A stretch of 64,000 nt of DNA from positions 62,001 through 126,000 of the forward strand of contig NZ_JAUSUV010000004.1 of NCBI RefSeq assembly GCF_030814315.1, given 5' to 3'. The translations under genes and the position numbers were made by a program. Source of the DNA: Croceifilum oryzae (GTDB lineage: Bacteria; Bacillota; Bacilli; Thermoactinomycetales; Thermoactinomycetaceae). Below the pieces are notes generated by a model. The model ran no database searches, was not told the DNA's origin, and saw only the letters and a program-made list of their open reading frames with translations. Below, one piece after another: positions 1 to 11,375 of the stretch (position 1 is its first letter; each line of letters opens with the position of its first letter).

Positions 1-1
1 C

Positions 2-481
2 CTAGAACTGCGTGATCTAAACGAAGAAGATCCAAAAGAAATCGAAGCATCTAAATTTGACTTGAGCTACATTGCATTAGATGGAAACATCGGTTGCATG
101 GTAAACGGCGCAGGTTTAGCGATGGCAACGATGGATATTATTAAACATTATAGTGGTGATCCAGCCAACTTCCTCGATGTAGGTGGCGGTGCTACAGCTG
201 AAAAGGTTACGGAAGCTTTTAAAATCATTCTTTCGGATGAAAAAGTAAAAGGAATCTTTATCAATATCTTTGGTGGAATTATGAAGTGTGACGTAATCGC
301 TGAGGGTGTTGTAGAAGCAGTGAAACAAGTAAACTTGAATGTTCCGCTTGTTGTTCGCTTGGAAGGTACCAACGTCGATCTTGGTAAGAAAATCTTGAAC
401 GATTCGGGTCTACCAATCGTAGCGGCTGACTCCATGGCAGATGGAGCTCAAAAAATCGTTCAACTCGTAGCACAAGTTTAA
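2..481 (+). CDS. sucC: Succinate-CoA ligase (ADP-forming) beta subunit, C-terminal part
   Basis: The frame is open from the window edge, so only the last 159 residues are visible out of about 386 usual for SucC. This part is the C-terminal CoA-ligase domain, with the segments [24 protein letters not shown] and NIFGGIM typical of SucC. SucC forms the beta subunit of succinyl-CoA synthetase, which converts succinyl-CoA to succinate with substrate-level ATP formation in the TCA cycle. It is followed after 32 bp by sucD, so both are expected from one transcript. Identity is secure; the N-terminal ATP-grasp part lies outside the window. Confidence 0.97.
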   Translation, partial: LELRDLNEEDPKEIEASKFDLSYIALDGNIGCMVNGAGLAMATMDIIKHYSGDPANFLDVGGGATAEKVTEAFKIILSDEKVKGIFINIFGGIMKCDVIAEGVVEAVKQVNLNVPLVVRLEGTNVDLGKKILNDSGLPIVAADSMADGAQKIVQLVAQV

Positions 482-513
482 TAGATAAGTGACTGAGGAA
501 AGGTGGATTTCCG

Positions 514-1419
514 TTGAGTATTTTTGTAAATAAAGATACAAAGGTGATTACCCAAGGGATTACAGGAGCAACTGGCTTATTCCATACGAAACAAGCAATT
601 GAGTATGGAACGAATATCGTAGGTGGCGTAACCCCTGGTAAAGGTGGAACAGAAGTAGAAGGTATTCCTGTATTTAATACGGTACAGGAAGCTGTGAAAG
701 CAACGGGTGCAACTGCATCAGCGATTTACGTAGCAGCTCCATTTGCCGCAGATGCGATTATGGAAGCAGTAGATGCAGGTCTTGACTTGGTAGTATGTAT
801 CACAGAAGGAATTCCAGTACTTGACATGGTGAAGGTTCGCCGTTACATGGAAGGAAAGAAAACTCGTCTAATCGGTCCAAACTGTCCAGGTGTCATCACA
901 CCAGATGAGTGTAAAATTGGTATTATGCCAGGCTACATTCATATGAAAGGGAATGTGGGAATCGTATCCCGTTCCGGTACCTTGACGTATGAAGCAGTTC
1001 ACCAATTAACGACTCGCAATATTGGACAATCTACAGCAGTTGGAATCGGTGGAGACCCAATCAACGGAACAGATTTCATCGATGTGTTGAAAGAGTTCAA
1101 TGCGGATCCAGAAACCGAAGCAGTTATCATGATTGGTGAGATCGGTGGAACAGCTGAGGAAGAGGCTGCTGAGTGGATCAAAGCGAACATGACAAAGCCT
1201 GTAGTCGGATTTATTGGCGGACAAACCGCACCAGAAGGAAAGCGTATGGGTCATGCGGGCGCGATTATCTCTGGTGGTAAAGGAACTGCTGCTGAAAAAA
1301 TCACTACTTTGGAAGCTTGTGGTGTTCGAGTCGCCCGTACTCCTGCAGTAATCGGTGAAACATTGGTTAAGGTTCTCGAAGAAAAAGGCATTTTAGATAA
1401 CTTCATCGTAAAGAAATAA
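514..1419 (+). CDS. sucD: Succinate-CoA ligase alpha subunit
   Basis: A 301-residue protein of the usual SucD length. The N-terminal CoA-binding Rossmann domain carries TQGITGATG, and the phospho-acceptor histidine is His247 in GHAGAI, matching the phosphohistidine loop of the family. With SucC it makes the heteromeric succinyl-CoA synthetase. The start is TTG, 7 bases after a strong AGGAAAGGTGG ribosome-binding site; no ATG fits better. A strong intrinsic terminator follows, closing the sucCD unit before dprA. Confidence 0.97.
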   Translation: MSIFVNKDTKVITQGITGATGLFHTKQAIEYGTNIVGGVTPGKGGTEVEGIPVFNTVQEAVKATGATASAIYVAAPFAADAIMEAVDAGLDLVVCITEGIPVLDMVKVRRYMEGKKTRLIGPNCPGVITPDECKIGIMPGYIHMKGNVGIVSRSGTLTYEAVHQLTTRNIGQSTAVGIGGDPINGTDFIDVLKEFNADPETEAVIMIGEIGGTAEEEAAEWIKANMTKPVVGFIGGQTAPEGKRMGHAGAIISGGKGTAAEKITTLEACGVRVARTPAVIGETLVKVLEEKGILDNFIVKK

Positions 1420-1432
1420 CATCTGCTTTTCT

Positions 1433-1469
1433 AAGAAGACCTGCTCAAACAAGCTAGGTCTTCTTTTTT
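1433..1469 (+). terminator. Terminator of sucCD
   Basis: A 10-bp perfect stem AAGAAGACCT/AGGTCTTCTT with an inner GCT/AGC pairing, followed by a T run. It separates sucCD from dprA. Confidence 0.9.
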
Positions 1470-1498
1470 ATAGAAATGGATGAAAGGAACGTGTATGG

Positions 1499-2611
1499 AT
1501 GAAGGAAGTTAGTGGATTAATCGGTCTACACCGGATTTTCGGAGCAGGATGGCATCTCATTGATAAGCTCGTACGTGTAGGCTGGACTCCTGATCAAGAG
1601 GTTATGCCGTATTTGGATATGATAAAAGAGCAGAGGGTGCCAGCTGGTACTTATCAACGTATTAAGAAAACATGGAATCAAGAGTGGAGTAGTCGAGTGA
1701 TCGCAGAACTGCAAATGAAACGAATTGAGGTTATGACTGTATACGATGCTGACTATCCCGAACTTTTACGCGAAATCCCACAACCTCCTTGGGTTTTGTA
1801 TCTACGAGGAGATAGGCAGCTGTTAAATGAGGCTTGTTTTGCGATGGTGGGTACACGTAAGCCGACTCCTTATGGACGAAAAATCACGAAACAATTAGCA
1901 GAACAGTTTGTACAAGCGGGTTTAACGGTAGTAAGTGGTATGGCGACAGGGATTGATGGGGATGCTCATCATGCGGTCCTAGAGTCTGGAGGAAAGACGA
2001 TTGCAGTGCTCGGAACCGGAATCGATGTGGTATATCCCAAAAATCATGTTCGCCTATATGAAAAGTTAGTCCAGAAGGGCTTAGTTATATCAGAATCACC
2101 GCCAGGTACGGGGCCAAATCCCGGACTATTCCCACAACGGAATCGGATTATTAGTGGACTAAGTTTAGGGACGGTTGTGGTAGAAGCCGCAGAACGTAGT
2201 GGATCGCTGATCACAGCTGAATGTAGTATGGAACAAGGTCGAGAGGTGTTTGCAGTTCCAGGACCCGCCACATCTGCGCAGAGTGGGGGTACGATTCAGT
2301 TAATCCAACAAGGGGCCAAATGCATTCGCCATATTGGAGATGTGTTGGAGGAATATGCAGAGTTTGCAACAGCTGTTACAATGGAGCGAGATCTCTCTGG
2401 GCTAAAAAAAGAGAAAGAGATGTTGAAATCATTAACCGAACATGAAAAAATTCTCTATCGAGAGCTTTCGCATGAGCCTATCTCTTTGCAAAACATAATG
2501 GATGAAGTGGGCCAAGTCCTGTCTATTTCGCAGATTCATCCAGCTTTACTCATGTTGGAAATGAAGCAACTAATCCAGCAGTTGCCAGGGAATCGATATA
2601 TTCGAATCTAA
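1499..2611 (+). CDS. dprA: DNA-processing protein DprA (Smf)
   Basis: A 370-residue DprA/Smf protein, which binds incoming single-stranded DNA and loads RecA during natural transformation. The Rossmann-like core shows VGTRKPTPYG (117-126), SGMATGID (146-153) and FPQRNRIISG (211-220), all hallmark motifs. An N-terminal helical (SAM-like) region precedes the core. The C-terminal 70 residues look like the DprA winged helix that many family members carry. The ATG at 1499 lies about 11 bases after AAAGGA. The position between sucD and topA is the standard Bacillales order. Its presence does not prove that the strain is competent. Confidence 0.95.
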   Translation: MKEVSGLIGLHRIFGAGWHLIDKLVRVGWTPDQEVMPYLDMIKEQRVPAGTYQRIKKTWNQEWSSRVIAELQMKRIEVMTVYDADYPELLREIPQPPWVLYLRGDRQLLNEACFAMVGTRKPTPYGRKITKQLAEQFVQAGLTVVSGMATGIDGDAHHAVLESGGKTIAVLGTGIDVVYPKNHVRLYEKLVQKGLVISESPPGTGPNPGLFPQRNRIISGLSLGTVVVEAAERSGSLITAECSMEQGREVFAVPGPATSAQSGGTIQLIQQGAKCIRHIGDVLEEYAEFATAVTMERDLSGLKKEKEMLKSLTEHEKILYRELSHEPISLQNIMDEVGQVLSISQIHPALLMLEMKQLIQQLPGNRYIRI

Positions 2612-2703
2612 TCCAAAAAAGTTGCTTTTTGTTTTTACCATCTGGTATGGTAACAATTATGAGCTTATAAACAGGGTTTATAACCTAAAGAGGAGGCCGC
2701 AGG

Positions 2704-4791
2704 ATGGCAGATTCATTAGTAATTGTAGAGTCACCTGCCAAAGCCAAAACGATCAGTAAATATCTGGGTAAAAATTATATTGTGAAAGCTTCCATGGGAC
2801 ATGTACGCGATTTACCAAAAAGTCAATTGGGAGTAGACGTGGAAAACAATTTTGAACCCAAATATATCACCGTTCGGGGAAAAGGAGATCTGCTGAAAGA
2901 TCTTCGTGATGCGAGTAAAAAAGTAAAAAAAATCTATCTCGCAGCTGACCCGGATCGTGAAGGAGAAGCGATTGCATGGCATCTCGCCCATTACTTGAAA
3001 GTTGCTTTGGATGAGGAATGTCGAGTTGTATTTAATGAGATTACCAAGCAAGCAGTAAAAGAAGCATTTAAGAAACCTAGAAAAATCAATATGGATCTGG
3101 TGAACGCACAGCAAGCTCGCCGAGTGTTAGATCGATTAGTCGGATACGGGATTAGTCCGCTCTTGTGGAAGAAGGTTCGAAAGGGTCTTTCTGCTGGACG
3201 TGTACAATCGGTAGCGGTTAAATTGGTGTTGGATCGTGAAAAAGAGATTCGCTCCTTTGTACCAGAGGAATATTGGACCGTAACGGCTCATCTGTTAGCA
3301 GAGAAAGAGGAACCCTTTACAGCGAAGTTTTATGGATATGGAAAAAAGAAAGTAGAACTAAAGTCCGAACAGGAAGTAAATGAATTACTTGCTTCCATAA
3401 AAGGAAAGCGCTTTACCGTGGAAGAAGTAAAAAAGACAGATCGCAAACGGAATCCTTCTCTTCCTTTTATTACAAGTACTTTGCAACAAGAAGCTGCACG
3501 CAAATGTAACTTTCGCGCTCAGAAGACGATGTCCATTGCCCAGCAGTTGTATGAAGGAATTGACCTAGGTAAAAAACAAGGAACAGTTGGTTTGATTACA
3601 TACATGCGTACCGATTCGACTCGGATTTCACCAACTGCGCAAGATGAAGCGAAACAATACATTACGGATCAATTTGGTTCTTCTTATTTGCCAAGTTCAC
3701 CACGCGTTACGAAGAGTAAATCAGGAGCGCAAGATGCACATGAGGCGATTCGTCCTTCGTCGGTTTTCCGTACGCCAGATGAGCTAAAAAGCTTCCTATC
3801 TCGTGACCAATATCGTCTTTATAAACTAATCTGGGAACGCTTTGTCGCAAGTCAGATGGCTTCTGCTGTGATGGATGTGATTACTGCGGATCTACGGGCT
3901 GGAGATGCTTTATTCCGTGCTACGGGTTCTAAGGTGAAGTTTCCTGGATTTATGAAAGTATACATAGAGGGCACAGACGACAAAAAGAAAGAAAAAGAAG
4001 ATGATGATGTTTTGATTCCGCCGCTTGAGCCGGGTCAAGTGGTGAAGAAAAAGAAAATTGACCCGAAACAACATTTTACACAGCCACCACCACGCTACAC
4101 AGAGGCTAGATTGGTGCGAGCACTCGAGGAGAATGGAATTGGGCGACCAAGTACATATGCACCTACGCTGGATACAATTCAAAAACGTGGCTATGTTTTA
4201 CTGGAAGAGAAGAAATTTGTTCCTTCTGAGCTTGGTGAGATTGTCATTGAGATGATCAGCGAGTTTTTCCCTGAGGTTCTCAATGTCGAGTTTACGGCTA
4301 ATATGGAACAGGATTTAGATCTTGTAGGAGACGGTGAGGTTGACTGGGTTGCCATTTTAGATCGATTCTATGAAAAGTTTAGAGAGCGTTTAACATTTGC
4401 AGAATCGGAGATGGCAGAAGTAGAGTTGCAAGATGAAGTCTCTGACGAAGAATGCGAGAAGTGCGGTCGCCTAATGGTTTATAAGCATGGTCGATTCGGT
4501 AAATTTTTGGCTTGCCCAGGATTTCCAGATTGCCGGAATGCGAAACCCATTTTAAAGTCAACAGGAGTTGTTTGTCCGACCTGTAAACAGGGAGAAGTAG
4601 TAGAGAGAAAGAGTAAAAAATCTCGTGTGTTCTTTGGTTGTAGTCGATACCCTGATTGTGACTTTGTTTCGTGGGATCGTCCGGTTAGTCGTCCTTGTCC
4701 TAGATGTCAAGGGTTGATGGTCGAGAAAAAGAAAAAGAAAGAATCGATCCTCGTTTGTACAGAGTGTCATTACGAAGAAGAGAAGAATTAG
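2704..4791 (+). CDS. topA: DNA topoisomerase I (type IA)
   Basis: A 695-residue type IA topoisomerase that relaxes negative supercoils. The TOPRIM domain starts with [11 protein letters not shown] and has DPDREGEA (82-89). The catalytic tyrosine is Tyr300 in [12 protein letters not shown]. The C-terminus holds three zinc-ribbon modules: CEKC to CPGFPDC, CPTC to CSRYPDC, and CPRC to CTEC. A lysine/glutamate-rich insert (about 425-445) is solvent-exposed in homologues. The ATG follows an AGAGGAGG site. The upstream gap contains a TTACCAT/ATGGTAA inverted repeat but no convincing promoter. Length matches B. subtilis TopA (691). Confidence 0.98.
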   Translation: MADSLVIVESPAKAKTISKYLGKNYIVKASMGHVRDLPKSQLGVDVENNFEPKYITVRGKGDLLKDLRDASKKVKKIYLAADPDREGEAIAWHLAHYLKVALDEECRVVFNEITKQAVKEAFKKPRKINMDLVNAQQARRVLDRLVGYGISPLLWKKVRKGLSAGRVQSVAVKLVLDREKEIRSFVPEEYWTVTAHLLAEKEEPFTAKFYGYGKKKVELKSEQEVNELLASIKGKRFTVEEVKKTDRKRNPSLPFITSTLQQEAARKCNFRAQKTMSIAQQLYEGIDLGKKQGTVGLITYMRTDSTRISPTAQDEAKQYITDQFGSSYLPSSPRVTKSKSGAQDAHEAIRPSSVFRTPDELKSFLSRDQYRLYKLIWERFVASQMASAVMDVITADLRAGDALFRATGSKVKFPGFMKVYIEGTDDKKKEKEDDDVLIPPLEPGQVVKKKKIDPKQHFTQPPPRYTEARLVRALEENGIGRPSTYAPTLDTIQKRGYVLLEEKKFVPSELGEIVIEMISEFFPEVLNVEFTANMEQDLDLVGDGEVDWVAILDRFYEKFRERLTFAESEMAEVELQDEVSDEECEKCGRLMVYKHGRFGKFLACPGFPDCRNAKPILKSTGVVCPTCKQGEVVERKSKKSRVFFGCSRYPDCDFVSWDRPVSRPCPRCQGLMVEKKKKKESILVCTECHYEEEKN

Positions 4792-4843
4792 GGGAATAAC
4801 GCCCCGAGCTAGAAATAAACATCTTGGAGGGAGAAAGAAACCC

Positions 4844-6154
4844 ATGCAGAAAGTGACAGTAGTAGGGGCAGGGCTTGCAGGAAGTGAAGCTGCGTGGCAG
4901 ATTGCTCAGCGAGGAGTACCCGTTCGTTTGATTGAGATGCGCCCTGTCAAGCGAACCCCCGTACACCGCGGAGATCAGTTTGCTGAGTTGGTTTGCAGTA
5001 ACTCTTTACGTGCGGCCGGATTAACAAATGCAGTAGGGATCTTAAAAGAAGAAATGCGTCAGTTTGATTCGCTCATTATGAAGGCGGCGGACAAACATGC
5101 CGTGCCAGCAGGGGGCGCGTTAGCTGTAGACAGAGAAAATTTCTCAGAAGAAATTACAAGAACTCTGCACGAACATCCGATGATTGAAGTGATTAAAGAA
5201 GAAGTAACCTCCATTCCAGAAGGTCCTACTGTGATTGCTACAGGTCCACTTACATCGGAAATGCTTTCAGAGCAGTTGAAAAACCTTACAGGTGAAGAAT
5301 ATCTATACTTCTATGATGCAGCCGCTCCTATCGTGGAGAAAGAAAGTATCGATATGAATAAAGTCTTTCTTGCATCTCGTTATGATAAAGGGGAGGCAGC
5401 GTACCTCAATTGCCCGATGAACGAAGAAGAGTTTAATCGCTTCTATGATGCATTAGTTGAGGCAGAAGTAGCTCCTTTAAAAGAGTTTGAGAAAGAGATT
5501 TACTTTGAAGGTTGTATGCCAGTTGAAGTGATGGCGAAGCGTGGCAGGAAAACATTGCTATTTGGTCCTATGAAACCAGTAGGGTTAAATGATCCACATA
5601 CAGGGAAACGTCCTTATGCGGTAGTCCAATTACGTCAAGATAACTCAGCAGGAACTCTCTTTAATTTGGTTGGCTTCCAAACGCATCTAAAGTGGGGTCC
5701 TCAAAAAGAAGTGATCCAGCTGATACCGGGATTGGAAAACGCAGAGATCGTACGCTATGGAGTCATGCATCGAAACACATTTATCAACTCTCCAAAAGTT
5801 CTACATTCGACCTACCAATTCCGCAATCGCAACGATCTCTTCTTTGCTGGGCAGATGACAGGCGTAGAGGGATACGTGGAATCAGCGGCTTCCGGACTAC
5901 TTGCTGGGATTAATGCGGCCCGTTTGGTGCAGGAAAAAGAGTTACTCACTCCCCCTGCTACCACAGCCATCGGTAGCCTAGCACACTACATAACCACAGC
6001 CGATTCAAAACACTTCCAGCCGATGAACGCCAATTTTGGTTTATTCACGGAGCTACCGGAACGAATTCGCTCTAAAAAAGAACGTGCTGAAAAATATGCG
6101 GAGATTGCGTTAAAAGAGATTGGAACTTTTGCTACTACTGTAAATGAGACATAA
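4844..6154 (+). CDS. trmFO: tRNA (uracil-5-)-methyltransferase TrmFO, folate and FAD dependent
   Basis: A 436-residue flavoprotein that makes m5U54 in the T-loop of tRNA using methylenetetrahydrofolate. The N-terminal dinucleotide-binding motif GAGLAG (8-13) binds FAD, and [16 protein letters not shown] near residue 345 is a strongly conserved TrmFO/GidA-family segment. Cys224 in [13 protein letters not shown] is a conserved family cysteine. The ATG follows GGAGGGAG. In B. subtilis xerC follows this gene; here a 170-bp gap leads straight to hslV. Confidence 0.97.
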   Translation: MQKVTVVGAGLAGSEAAWQIAQRGVPVRLIEMRPVKRTPVHRGDQFAELVCSNSLRAAGLTNAVGILKEEMRQFDSLIMKAADKHAVPAGGALAVDRENFSEEITRTLHEHPMIEVIKEEVTSIPEGPTVIATGPLTSEMLSEQLKNLTGEEYLYFYDAAAPIVEKESIDMNKVFLASRYDKGEAAYLNCPMNEEEFNRFYDALVEAEVAPLKEFEKEIYFEGCMPVEVMAKRGRKTLLFGPMKPVGLNDPHTGKRPYAVVQLRQDNSAGTLFNLVGFQTHLKWGPQKEVIQLIPGLENAEIVRYGVMHRNTFINSPKVLHSTYQFRNRNDLFFAGQMTGVEGYVESAASGLLAGINAARLVQEKELLTPPATTAIGSLAHYITTADSKHFQPMNANFGLFTELPERIRSKKERAEKYAEIALKEIGTFATTVNET

Positions 6155-6324
6155 GTAGACTGGTGTGTTCTCATCTTTGGAGTAAGATGTGATCTTTGAA
6201 ATGGCAAACGAATAGGGGCAGATACATGCCCCGGGACTGCTTCATTCAATAGCCATTCAATCAACAACCTAATCTACAAACACGCTTTATGGGAATCGAG
6301 AATCCGAAAGGGTGTAAAAAAATC
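6155..6324 (+). other. Gap between trmFO and hslV with hairpins and a repeated motif
   Basis: This 170-bp spacer takes the place of xerC. It contains a CATCTT/AAGATG hairpin (6172-6189) and a perfect GGGGCA/TGCCCC hairpin (6215-6232) followed by GGGACTGCTTCAT. The segment 6219-6245 is nearly identical to 43473-43500 in the spoIIIE upstream spacer. No convincing promoter or open reading frame is visible. Confidence 0.5.
6215..6245 (+). repeat. Dispersed hairpin motif, copy 1
   Basis: Hairpin GGGGCA-GATACA-TGCCCC plus the tail GGGACTGCTTCAT. A second copy lies at 43468-43500, with three substitutions and one inserted base over 28 positions. The role is unknown. Confidence 0.55.
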
Positions 6325-6864
6325 ATGGAACAATTTCATGCCACCACGATATTTGCTATTCGTCACAATGGGGAAGCAGCTATTGCAGGTGATGGACAAG
6401 TGACATTTGGCAACCAGATGATTATGAAACACGGGGCTAAAAAAGTTCGTCACCTTTATAAAGGAAAAGTATTAGCAGGCTTTGCTGGTTCCGTTGCGGA
6501 TGCGATTACACTCTTCGAAAAGTTTGAAGGGCGTTTAGAAGAGTTTCATGGAAATATTGCTAGAGCTGCTGTGGAATTAGCCAAAGAATGGCGCATGGAT
6601 AAGGTGCTACGTAATCTAGAGGCGATGCTAATTGTCCTGAATAAAGATCAATTATTGCTAATTTCAGGCAATGGAGAAGTAATTGAGCCAGACGATGATA
6701 TCTTAGCGATTGGTTCGGGCGGAAGCTTTGCGCTATCTGCTGGTCGTGCATTAAAACGTCACGCTACTCATATGAGCGCGAAAGAAATTGCTCAAGCAGC
6801 ACTGACTGTTGCCAGTGAAGTTTGTGTTTTTACAAATAGCAATATCATCGTGGAAGAGGTGTAG
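6325..6864 (+). CDS. hslV: ATP-dependent protease subunit HslV (ClpQ)
   Basis: A 179-residue proteasome-like peptidase that pairs with HslU. The start is set at the ATG 11 bases after AAAGGGTG; a longer frame from 6289 lacks both a site and homology. The N-terminus reads M-E-Q-F-H-A followed by [10 protein letters not shown], the conserved beginning of mature Hsl[10 protein letters not shown] and AGSVADA are family motifs. B. subtilis ClpQ has Ser at position 2 as nucleophile; here position 2 is Glu. Thr7, after removal of the six-residue leader, is therefore the likely nucleophile (inference). Confidence 0.95.
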   Translation: MEQFHATTIFAIRHNGEAAIAGDGQVTFGNQMIMKHGAKKVRHLYKGKVLAGFAGSVADAITLFEKFEGRLEEFHGNIARAAVELAKEWRMDKVLRNLEAMLIVLNKDQLLLISGNGEVIEPDDDILAIGSGGSFALSAGRALKRHATHMSAKEIAQAALTVASEVCVFTNSNIIVEEV

Positions 6865-6867
6865 TGG

Positions 6868-8286
6868 ATGTCAGTGACCGAACGAAATCAGAAAGAGAGC
6901 TGGACTCCCAAACAAATCGTAGAACAACTAGATAAACATATCATTGGGCAGACAGAAGCAAAACGTTCTGTAGCGATTGCCTTGCGAAATCGCTATCGCC
7001 GTAGCCTACTGACGGAAGAGATGCGAGATGAGATTGTACCTAAAAATATCTTAATGATGGGTCCGACGGGAGTAGGAAAAACTGAGATTGCTCGTCGCCT
7101 CGCTAAGTTAGTAGGGGCTCCTTTTGTAAAATTAGAAGCTACTAAGTTCACTGAAGTTGGATATGTGGGTCGAGATGTGGAATCGATGATCCGTGATTTA
7201 GTAGAAGTGGGTATTCGTATGGTGAAGGGCGAGCGCCTTGAGCTGGTTAAGGAACGAGCAGGGAAGCTGGCCAATGAACGTATTGTAGAACTGCTTGTCC
7301 CAGAGAAGAAGAGTGATTCTGGATTTAAAAATCCGCTTGAGATGTTTTTCTCAAACAATAGTCCAAATGAGCAACCTTCTCAAACTGATTCGACAGAAAA
7401 AAATCGTGTACTCCAAAAACGTCGTGACATACAAGCAAAGCTAGAGCGCGGTGAATTGGAAGAGAAGATGATTGAGATTTTGGTAGAGGAACAGGTGCCT
7501 CCGATGTTTGATATGTTTGCGGGTGCGGGTGGCGATCAAATGGGGATGAATATGCAGGAAATGCTAGGTCAGTTCATGCCCAAGAAGAAGAAAAAGCGTC
7601 GTCTTTCTGTAAAAGAAGCGAGAGAGGTACTCACTCAAGAGGAAGGCCAGAAGTTGATTGATATGGATCAAGTGGTTCAAGACGCGTTGGATCGCGTTGA
7701 GCAATCAGGCATTATCTTTCTTGATGAGATTGATAAAGTCGCAGGTAAAGATCAACGTGGCCCAGATGTTTCCCGTGAGGGGGTTCAACGTGATATTCTC
7801 CCGATCGTGGAAGGATCGACCGTACAAACCAAATATGGCCCAGTTAAAACGGATTATATTTTATTTATAGCGGCAGGTGCTTTCCACGTATCCAAGCCAT
7901 CCGATCTCATTCCTGAGCTACAAGGTCGCTTTCCTATTCGTGTAGAGCTAAAAGATCTAACTGCTGATGACTTTGTTTGTATCCTGACAGAGCCTAAAAA
8001 TGCCTTAATCAAACAGTACACGGCTTTGCTAGAAACAGAAAACATCCGCGTTAGCTTTACCGATGAAGCCATTCATGAGATTGCAAAGCTAGCTCAGCAC
8101 GTTAACTCTACCACAGAAAACATCGGTGCTAGGCGCTTACACACTATCTTAGAACGCTTACTAGAAGAACTTTCCTTTGAAGCACCCGATATCTATCTCG
8201 AAGAAATCTCCATCACACCCAAATACGTACAAGATCGCTTAGGATCGATTGCGGAAGATCGAGATTTGTCACAGTATATCCTTTAA
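6868..8286 (+). CDS. hslU: ATP-dependent protease ATPase subunit HslU (ClpY)
   Basis: A 472-residue AAA+ unfoldase that feeds substrates to HslV. Visible features are Walker A GPTGVGKT (65-72), the pore loop GYVG (98-101), Walker B IIFLDEID and the C-terminal tail SQYIL that inserts into HslV. The intermediate I domain (about 110-245) includes a methionine-rich stretch and a lysine run. It begins 3 bp after hslV, so the two are co-translated. In B. subtilis codY and the flagellar operon come next; here the rpsB promoter follows directly. Confidence 0.97.
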   Translation: MSVTERNQKESWTPKQIVEQLDKHIIGQTEAKRSVAIALRNRYRRSLLTEEMRDEIVPKNILMMGPTGVGKTEIARRLAKLVGAPFVKLEATKFTEVGYVGRDVESMIRDLVEVGIRMVKGERLELVKERAGKLANERIVELLVPEKKSDSGFKNPLEMFFSNNSPNEQPSQTDSTEKNRVLQKRRDIQAKLERGELEEKMIEILVEEQVPPMFDMFAGAGGDQMGMNMQEMLGQFMPKKKKKRRLSVKEAREVLTQEEGQKLIDMDQVVQDALDRVEQSGIIFLDEIDKVAGKDQRGPDVSREGVQRDILPIVEGSTVQTKYGPVKTDYILFIAAGAFHVSKPSDLIPELQGRFPIRVELKDLTADDFVCILTEPKNALIKQYTALLETENIRVSFTDEAIHEIAKLAQHVNSTTENIGARRLHTILERLLEELSFEAPDIYLEEISITPKYVQDRLGSIAEDRDLSQYIL

Positions 8287-8319
8287 TGAACCCTAAATCT
8301 CATTTTTCCAGATCATACC

Positions 8320-8348
8320 TTGCAAGAACCCCCACTTCGTGGTATAGT
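8320..8348 (+). promoter_or_regulatory. Sigma-A promoter of rpsB-tsf
   Basis: TTGCAA (8320-8325), a 17-base spacer, TATAGT (8343-8348). Transcription would start near 8355, leaving a leader of about 100 bases with the small hairpin GTGTAAAAACAC. Confidence 0.85.
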
Positions 8349-8458
8349 CATCATTGGTGTAAAAACACACACGTTGAAGTAGGAGTTAGTGGTGCCCTAA
8401 GCGGTTTCTAGCTCTTTTGATCTTCGGCGGAGGTATAAAAACCAAGGAGGAAACAAAC

Positions 8459-9181
8459 ATGGCAGTAGTATCTATGAAGCAACTACTCGAAGCAGGTGTA
8501 CACTTCGGTCACCAAACACGTCGTTGGAACCCGAAGATGTCAAAATTTATCTTTACAGAACGTAACGGGATCTACATCATCGATCTTCAAAAAACCGTTA
8601 AAATGATGGAACAAGCATATGCTGGTGTTCGTGATATCGCAGCAAATGGTGGTACTGTACTTTTCGTAGGTACAAAAAAACAAGCACAAGAAGCAGTAAA
8701 AGAAGAAGCGATTCGTGCAGGTCAATACTTTGTAAATCATCGTTGGTTGGGTGGAACTCTTACCAACTTCGGAACAATCCGTAAACGTATCGACCGTCTT
8801 CATGAGTTAGAGCGTATGGAAGAAGACGGTACTTTTGAAGTACTTCCTAAAAAAGAAGTTGTATTACTGAAAAAAGAACATGAGAAATTAGAAAAATTCC
8901 TCGGCGGAATCAAACATATGAAGAAATTGCCAGATGCAATCTTCATCGTTGATCCACGTAAAGAGCGTATCGCAGTTGCGGAAGCTCGTAAATTGAATAT
9001 CCCAATCGTTTCGATCGTAGATACTAACTGTGATCCAGATGAAGTGGATTTCATTATCCCAGGTAACGATGATGCGATTCGTGCTGTTCGTTTATTTACT
9101 GGTAAAATTGCAGATGCGATCATCGAAGCGCGTCAAGGTGAAGATCAAGAAACAGAAGTAGCTGCAGTAGCAGCTGAGTAA
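8459..9181 (+). CDS. rpsB: 30S ribosomal protein S2
   Basis: A 240-residue S2 protein. The sequence begins [18 protein letters not shown] and contains FVGTKKQAQ and [12 protein letters not shown], all diagnostic of S2. The start is set at the ATG 8 bases after AAGGAGG; an upstream in-frame ATG at 8417 lies in the leader and is not conserved. A terminator-like hairpin sits between rpsB and tsf, so part of the transcription may end there. Confidence 0.98.
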   Translation: MAVVSMKQLLEAGVHFGHQTRRWNPKMSKFIFTERNGIYIIDLQKTVKMMEQAYAGVRDIAANGGTVLFVGTKKQAQEAVKEEAIRAGQYFVNHRWLGGTLTNFGTIRKRIDRLHELERMEEDGTFEVLPKKEVVLLKKEHEKLEKFLGGIKHMKKLPDAIFIVDPRKERIAVAEARKLNIPIVSIVDTNCDPDEVDFIIPGNDDAIRAVRLFTGKIADAIIEARQGEDQETEVAAVAAE

Positions 9182-9197
9182 TCTAGAATCAAAAAAT

Positions 9198-9231
9198 GGG
9201 GTGGCTTGGCTAGTCCTTGCCTCCTCTTTTT
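9198..9231 (+). terminator. Imperfect hairpin with T run between rpsB and tsf
   Basis: GGGGTGGC pairs imperfectly with GCCTCCTC and is followed by TTTTT. It probably acts as a partial terminator that lowers tsf relative to rpsB. Confidence 0.5.
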
Positions 9232-9273
9232 CATAAAAGAAAAATTTTCTATACATAAGGAGGACGATTCATC

Positions 9274-9927
9274 ATGGCAATTACAGCAGCTATGGTAAAA
9301 GAACTGCGTGAAAAAACAGGCGCAGGGATGATGGATTGTAAAAAAGCATTGAACGAAACCGAAGGTAACATGGAAAAAGCAATGGAATATCTTCGTGAAA
9401 AAGGAATTGCTAACGCCGATAAAAAAGCGGGTCGTATCGCAGCTGAAGGTGTAGTAGAATCCTACATCCATGGTGGCGGTCGTATCGGTGTGCTTGTAGA
9501 AATTAACTGTGAAACCGATTTCGTTGCAAAAACGGACGAGTTTAAAGGGTTTGTAAAAGACGTAGCTATGCAAATCGCTGCGATGAACCCACAGTACATT
9601 CGTCGGGACGAAGTTCCTGGTGACGAAGTTGAAAAAGAACGTCAAATCCTTCGCCAACAAGCGCTTCAAGAAGGCAAGCCAGAAGCAATTGTTGACAAAA
9701 TGGTAGAAGGTCGTCTAACCAAACACTTTAAAGATATCTGCTTGATGGACCAAGTGTTTGTAAAAGATGGCGAGAAAACGATTGAGCAAATGGTAAAAGA
9801 GCAAATTGCACGTATTGGTGAAAACATCTCGATTCGCCGTTTTGTTCGCTATGAACTAGGCGAAGGTCTTGAAAAGCGTGAAGATAACTTTGTAGAAGAA
9901 GTTATGTCCCAAGTCAATAAAGGCTAA
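9274..9927 (+). CDS. tsf: Elongation factor Ts
   Basis: A 217-residue EF-Ts, the guanine nucleotide exchange factor of EF-Tu. The N-terminal UBA-like domain has [18 protein letters not shown], and the core has [15 protein letters not shown], the conserved EF-Ts signature. It lacks the long central insertion of E. coli EF-Ts, as do Firmicute and Thermus proteins. The start follows AAGGAGG. A good terminator follows. Confidence 0.97.
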   Translation: MAITAAMVKELREKTGAGMMDCKKALNETEGNMEKAMEYLREKGIANADKKAGRIAAEGVVESYIHGGGRIGVLVEINCETDFVAKTDEFKGFVKDVAMQIAAMNPQYIRRDEVPGDEVEKERQILRQQALQEGKPEAIVDKMVEGRLTKHFKDICLMDQVFVKDGEKTIEQMVKEQIARIGENISIRRFVRYELGEGLEKREDNFVEEVMSQVNKG

Positions 9928-9940
9928 TGACAGATGTATA

Positions 9941-10730
<790 letters not shown>

Positions 10731-11288
10731 ATGGTGAATCAAGTACAAAAGCAAGCTGAAGAAAAAATGGATAAGACTATCCAAGTGCTCAAGAAGGATC
10801 TTATGACACTTCGGGTGGGGCGTGCAAATCCAGCAATCTTAGATAAAGTAATCGTAGAATACTACGGTAGCGAGACGCCTTTAAATCAGTTAGCGAACAT
10901 CACAGTTCCAGATCCACGTTCTTTGGTTATTCAACCATGGGACAAAAGCGCATTAGCTGAGGTTGAGCGTGCTATCTTGAAGTCAGAGCTTGGACTTACT
11001 CCAAACAATGACGGCAATATTATTCGCATCAACATTCCAGCATTGACTCAAGAGCGTCGTGCTGAATTGGTAAAATTAGCTCGTAAGATGGGCGAAGAAA
11101 CCAAAGTTGCGATTCGTAATGTGCGACGTGATGCAAATGATGAAGTGAAGAAGCTAGAAAAGCATGGCGAAGTGCCAGAAGATGCGGCTCGTCGTAGCTC
11201 AGAGGATATTCAAAAATTGACAGATCGTTTTATCAAAGAGACAGATGCTGTCGTAGCTTCGAAAGAGAAAGAAATTACCGAAATCTAA
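10731..11288 (+). CDS. frr: Ribosome recycling factor
   Basis: A 185-residue RRF of exactly the standard length. It splits post-termination ribosomes together with EF-G. LRVGRANPAILDKVIVEYYG and the C-terminal RRDANDEVKKLEK are the conserved domain I segments. It begins on the base after the pyrH stop, with GGGGAGC inside the pyrH end acting as ribosome-binding site. A strong terminator follows. Confidence 0.98.
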   Translation: MVNQVQKQAEEKMDKTIQVLKKDLMTLRVGRANPAILDKVIVEYYGSETPLNQLANITVPDPRSLVIQPWDKSALAEVERAILKSELGLTPNNDGNIIRINIPALTQERRAELVKLARKMGEETKVAIRNVRRDANDEVKKLEKHGEVPEDAARRSSEDIQKLTDRFIKETDAVVASKEKEITEI

Positions 11289-11302
11289 TTGATCTGGGTG
11301 TT

Positions 11303-11330
11303 ACCCCTTCAGTCCCCTGAGGGGGTTTTT
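11303..11330 (+). terminator. Terminator of pyrH-frr
   Basis: 9-bp stem CCCCTTCAG/CTGAGGGGG with a TCCC loop, followed by TTTTT. Confidence 0.92.
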
Positions 11331-11375
11331 ATGCTATGATGATGAGAAAAAGAGCTTGCCGGCGGAGGAGAACAT

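Noticed and set aside
2620-2660. Promoter before topA (TTGCTT with TATGGT)
   Set aside because: The match is poor and overlaps an inverted repeat; not supported enough to list.
6289-6324. 12-codon N-terminal extension of HslV
   Set aside because: It has no ribosome-binding site and no family conservation; the ATG at 6325 fits both.
9145-9669. 174-codon minus-strand frame over tsf
   Set aside because: It is antisense to tsf, has an unlikely Phe/His/Cys-rich composition and no ribosome-binding site.
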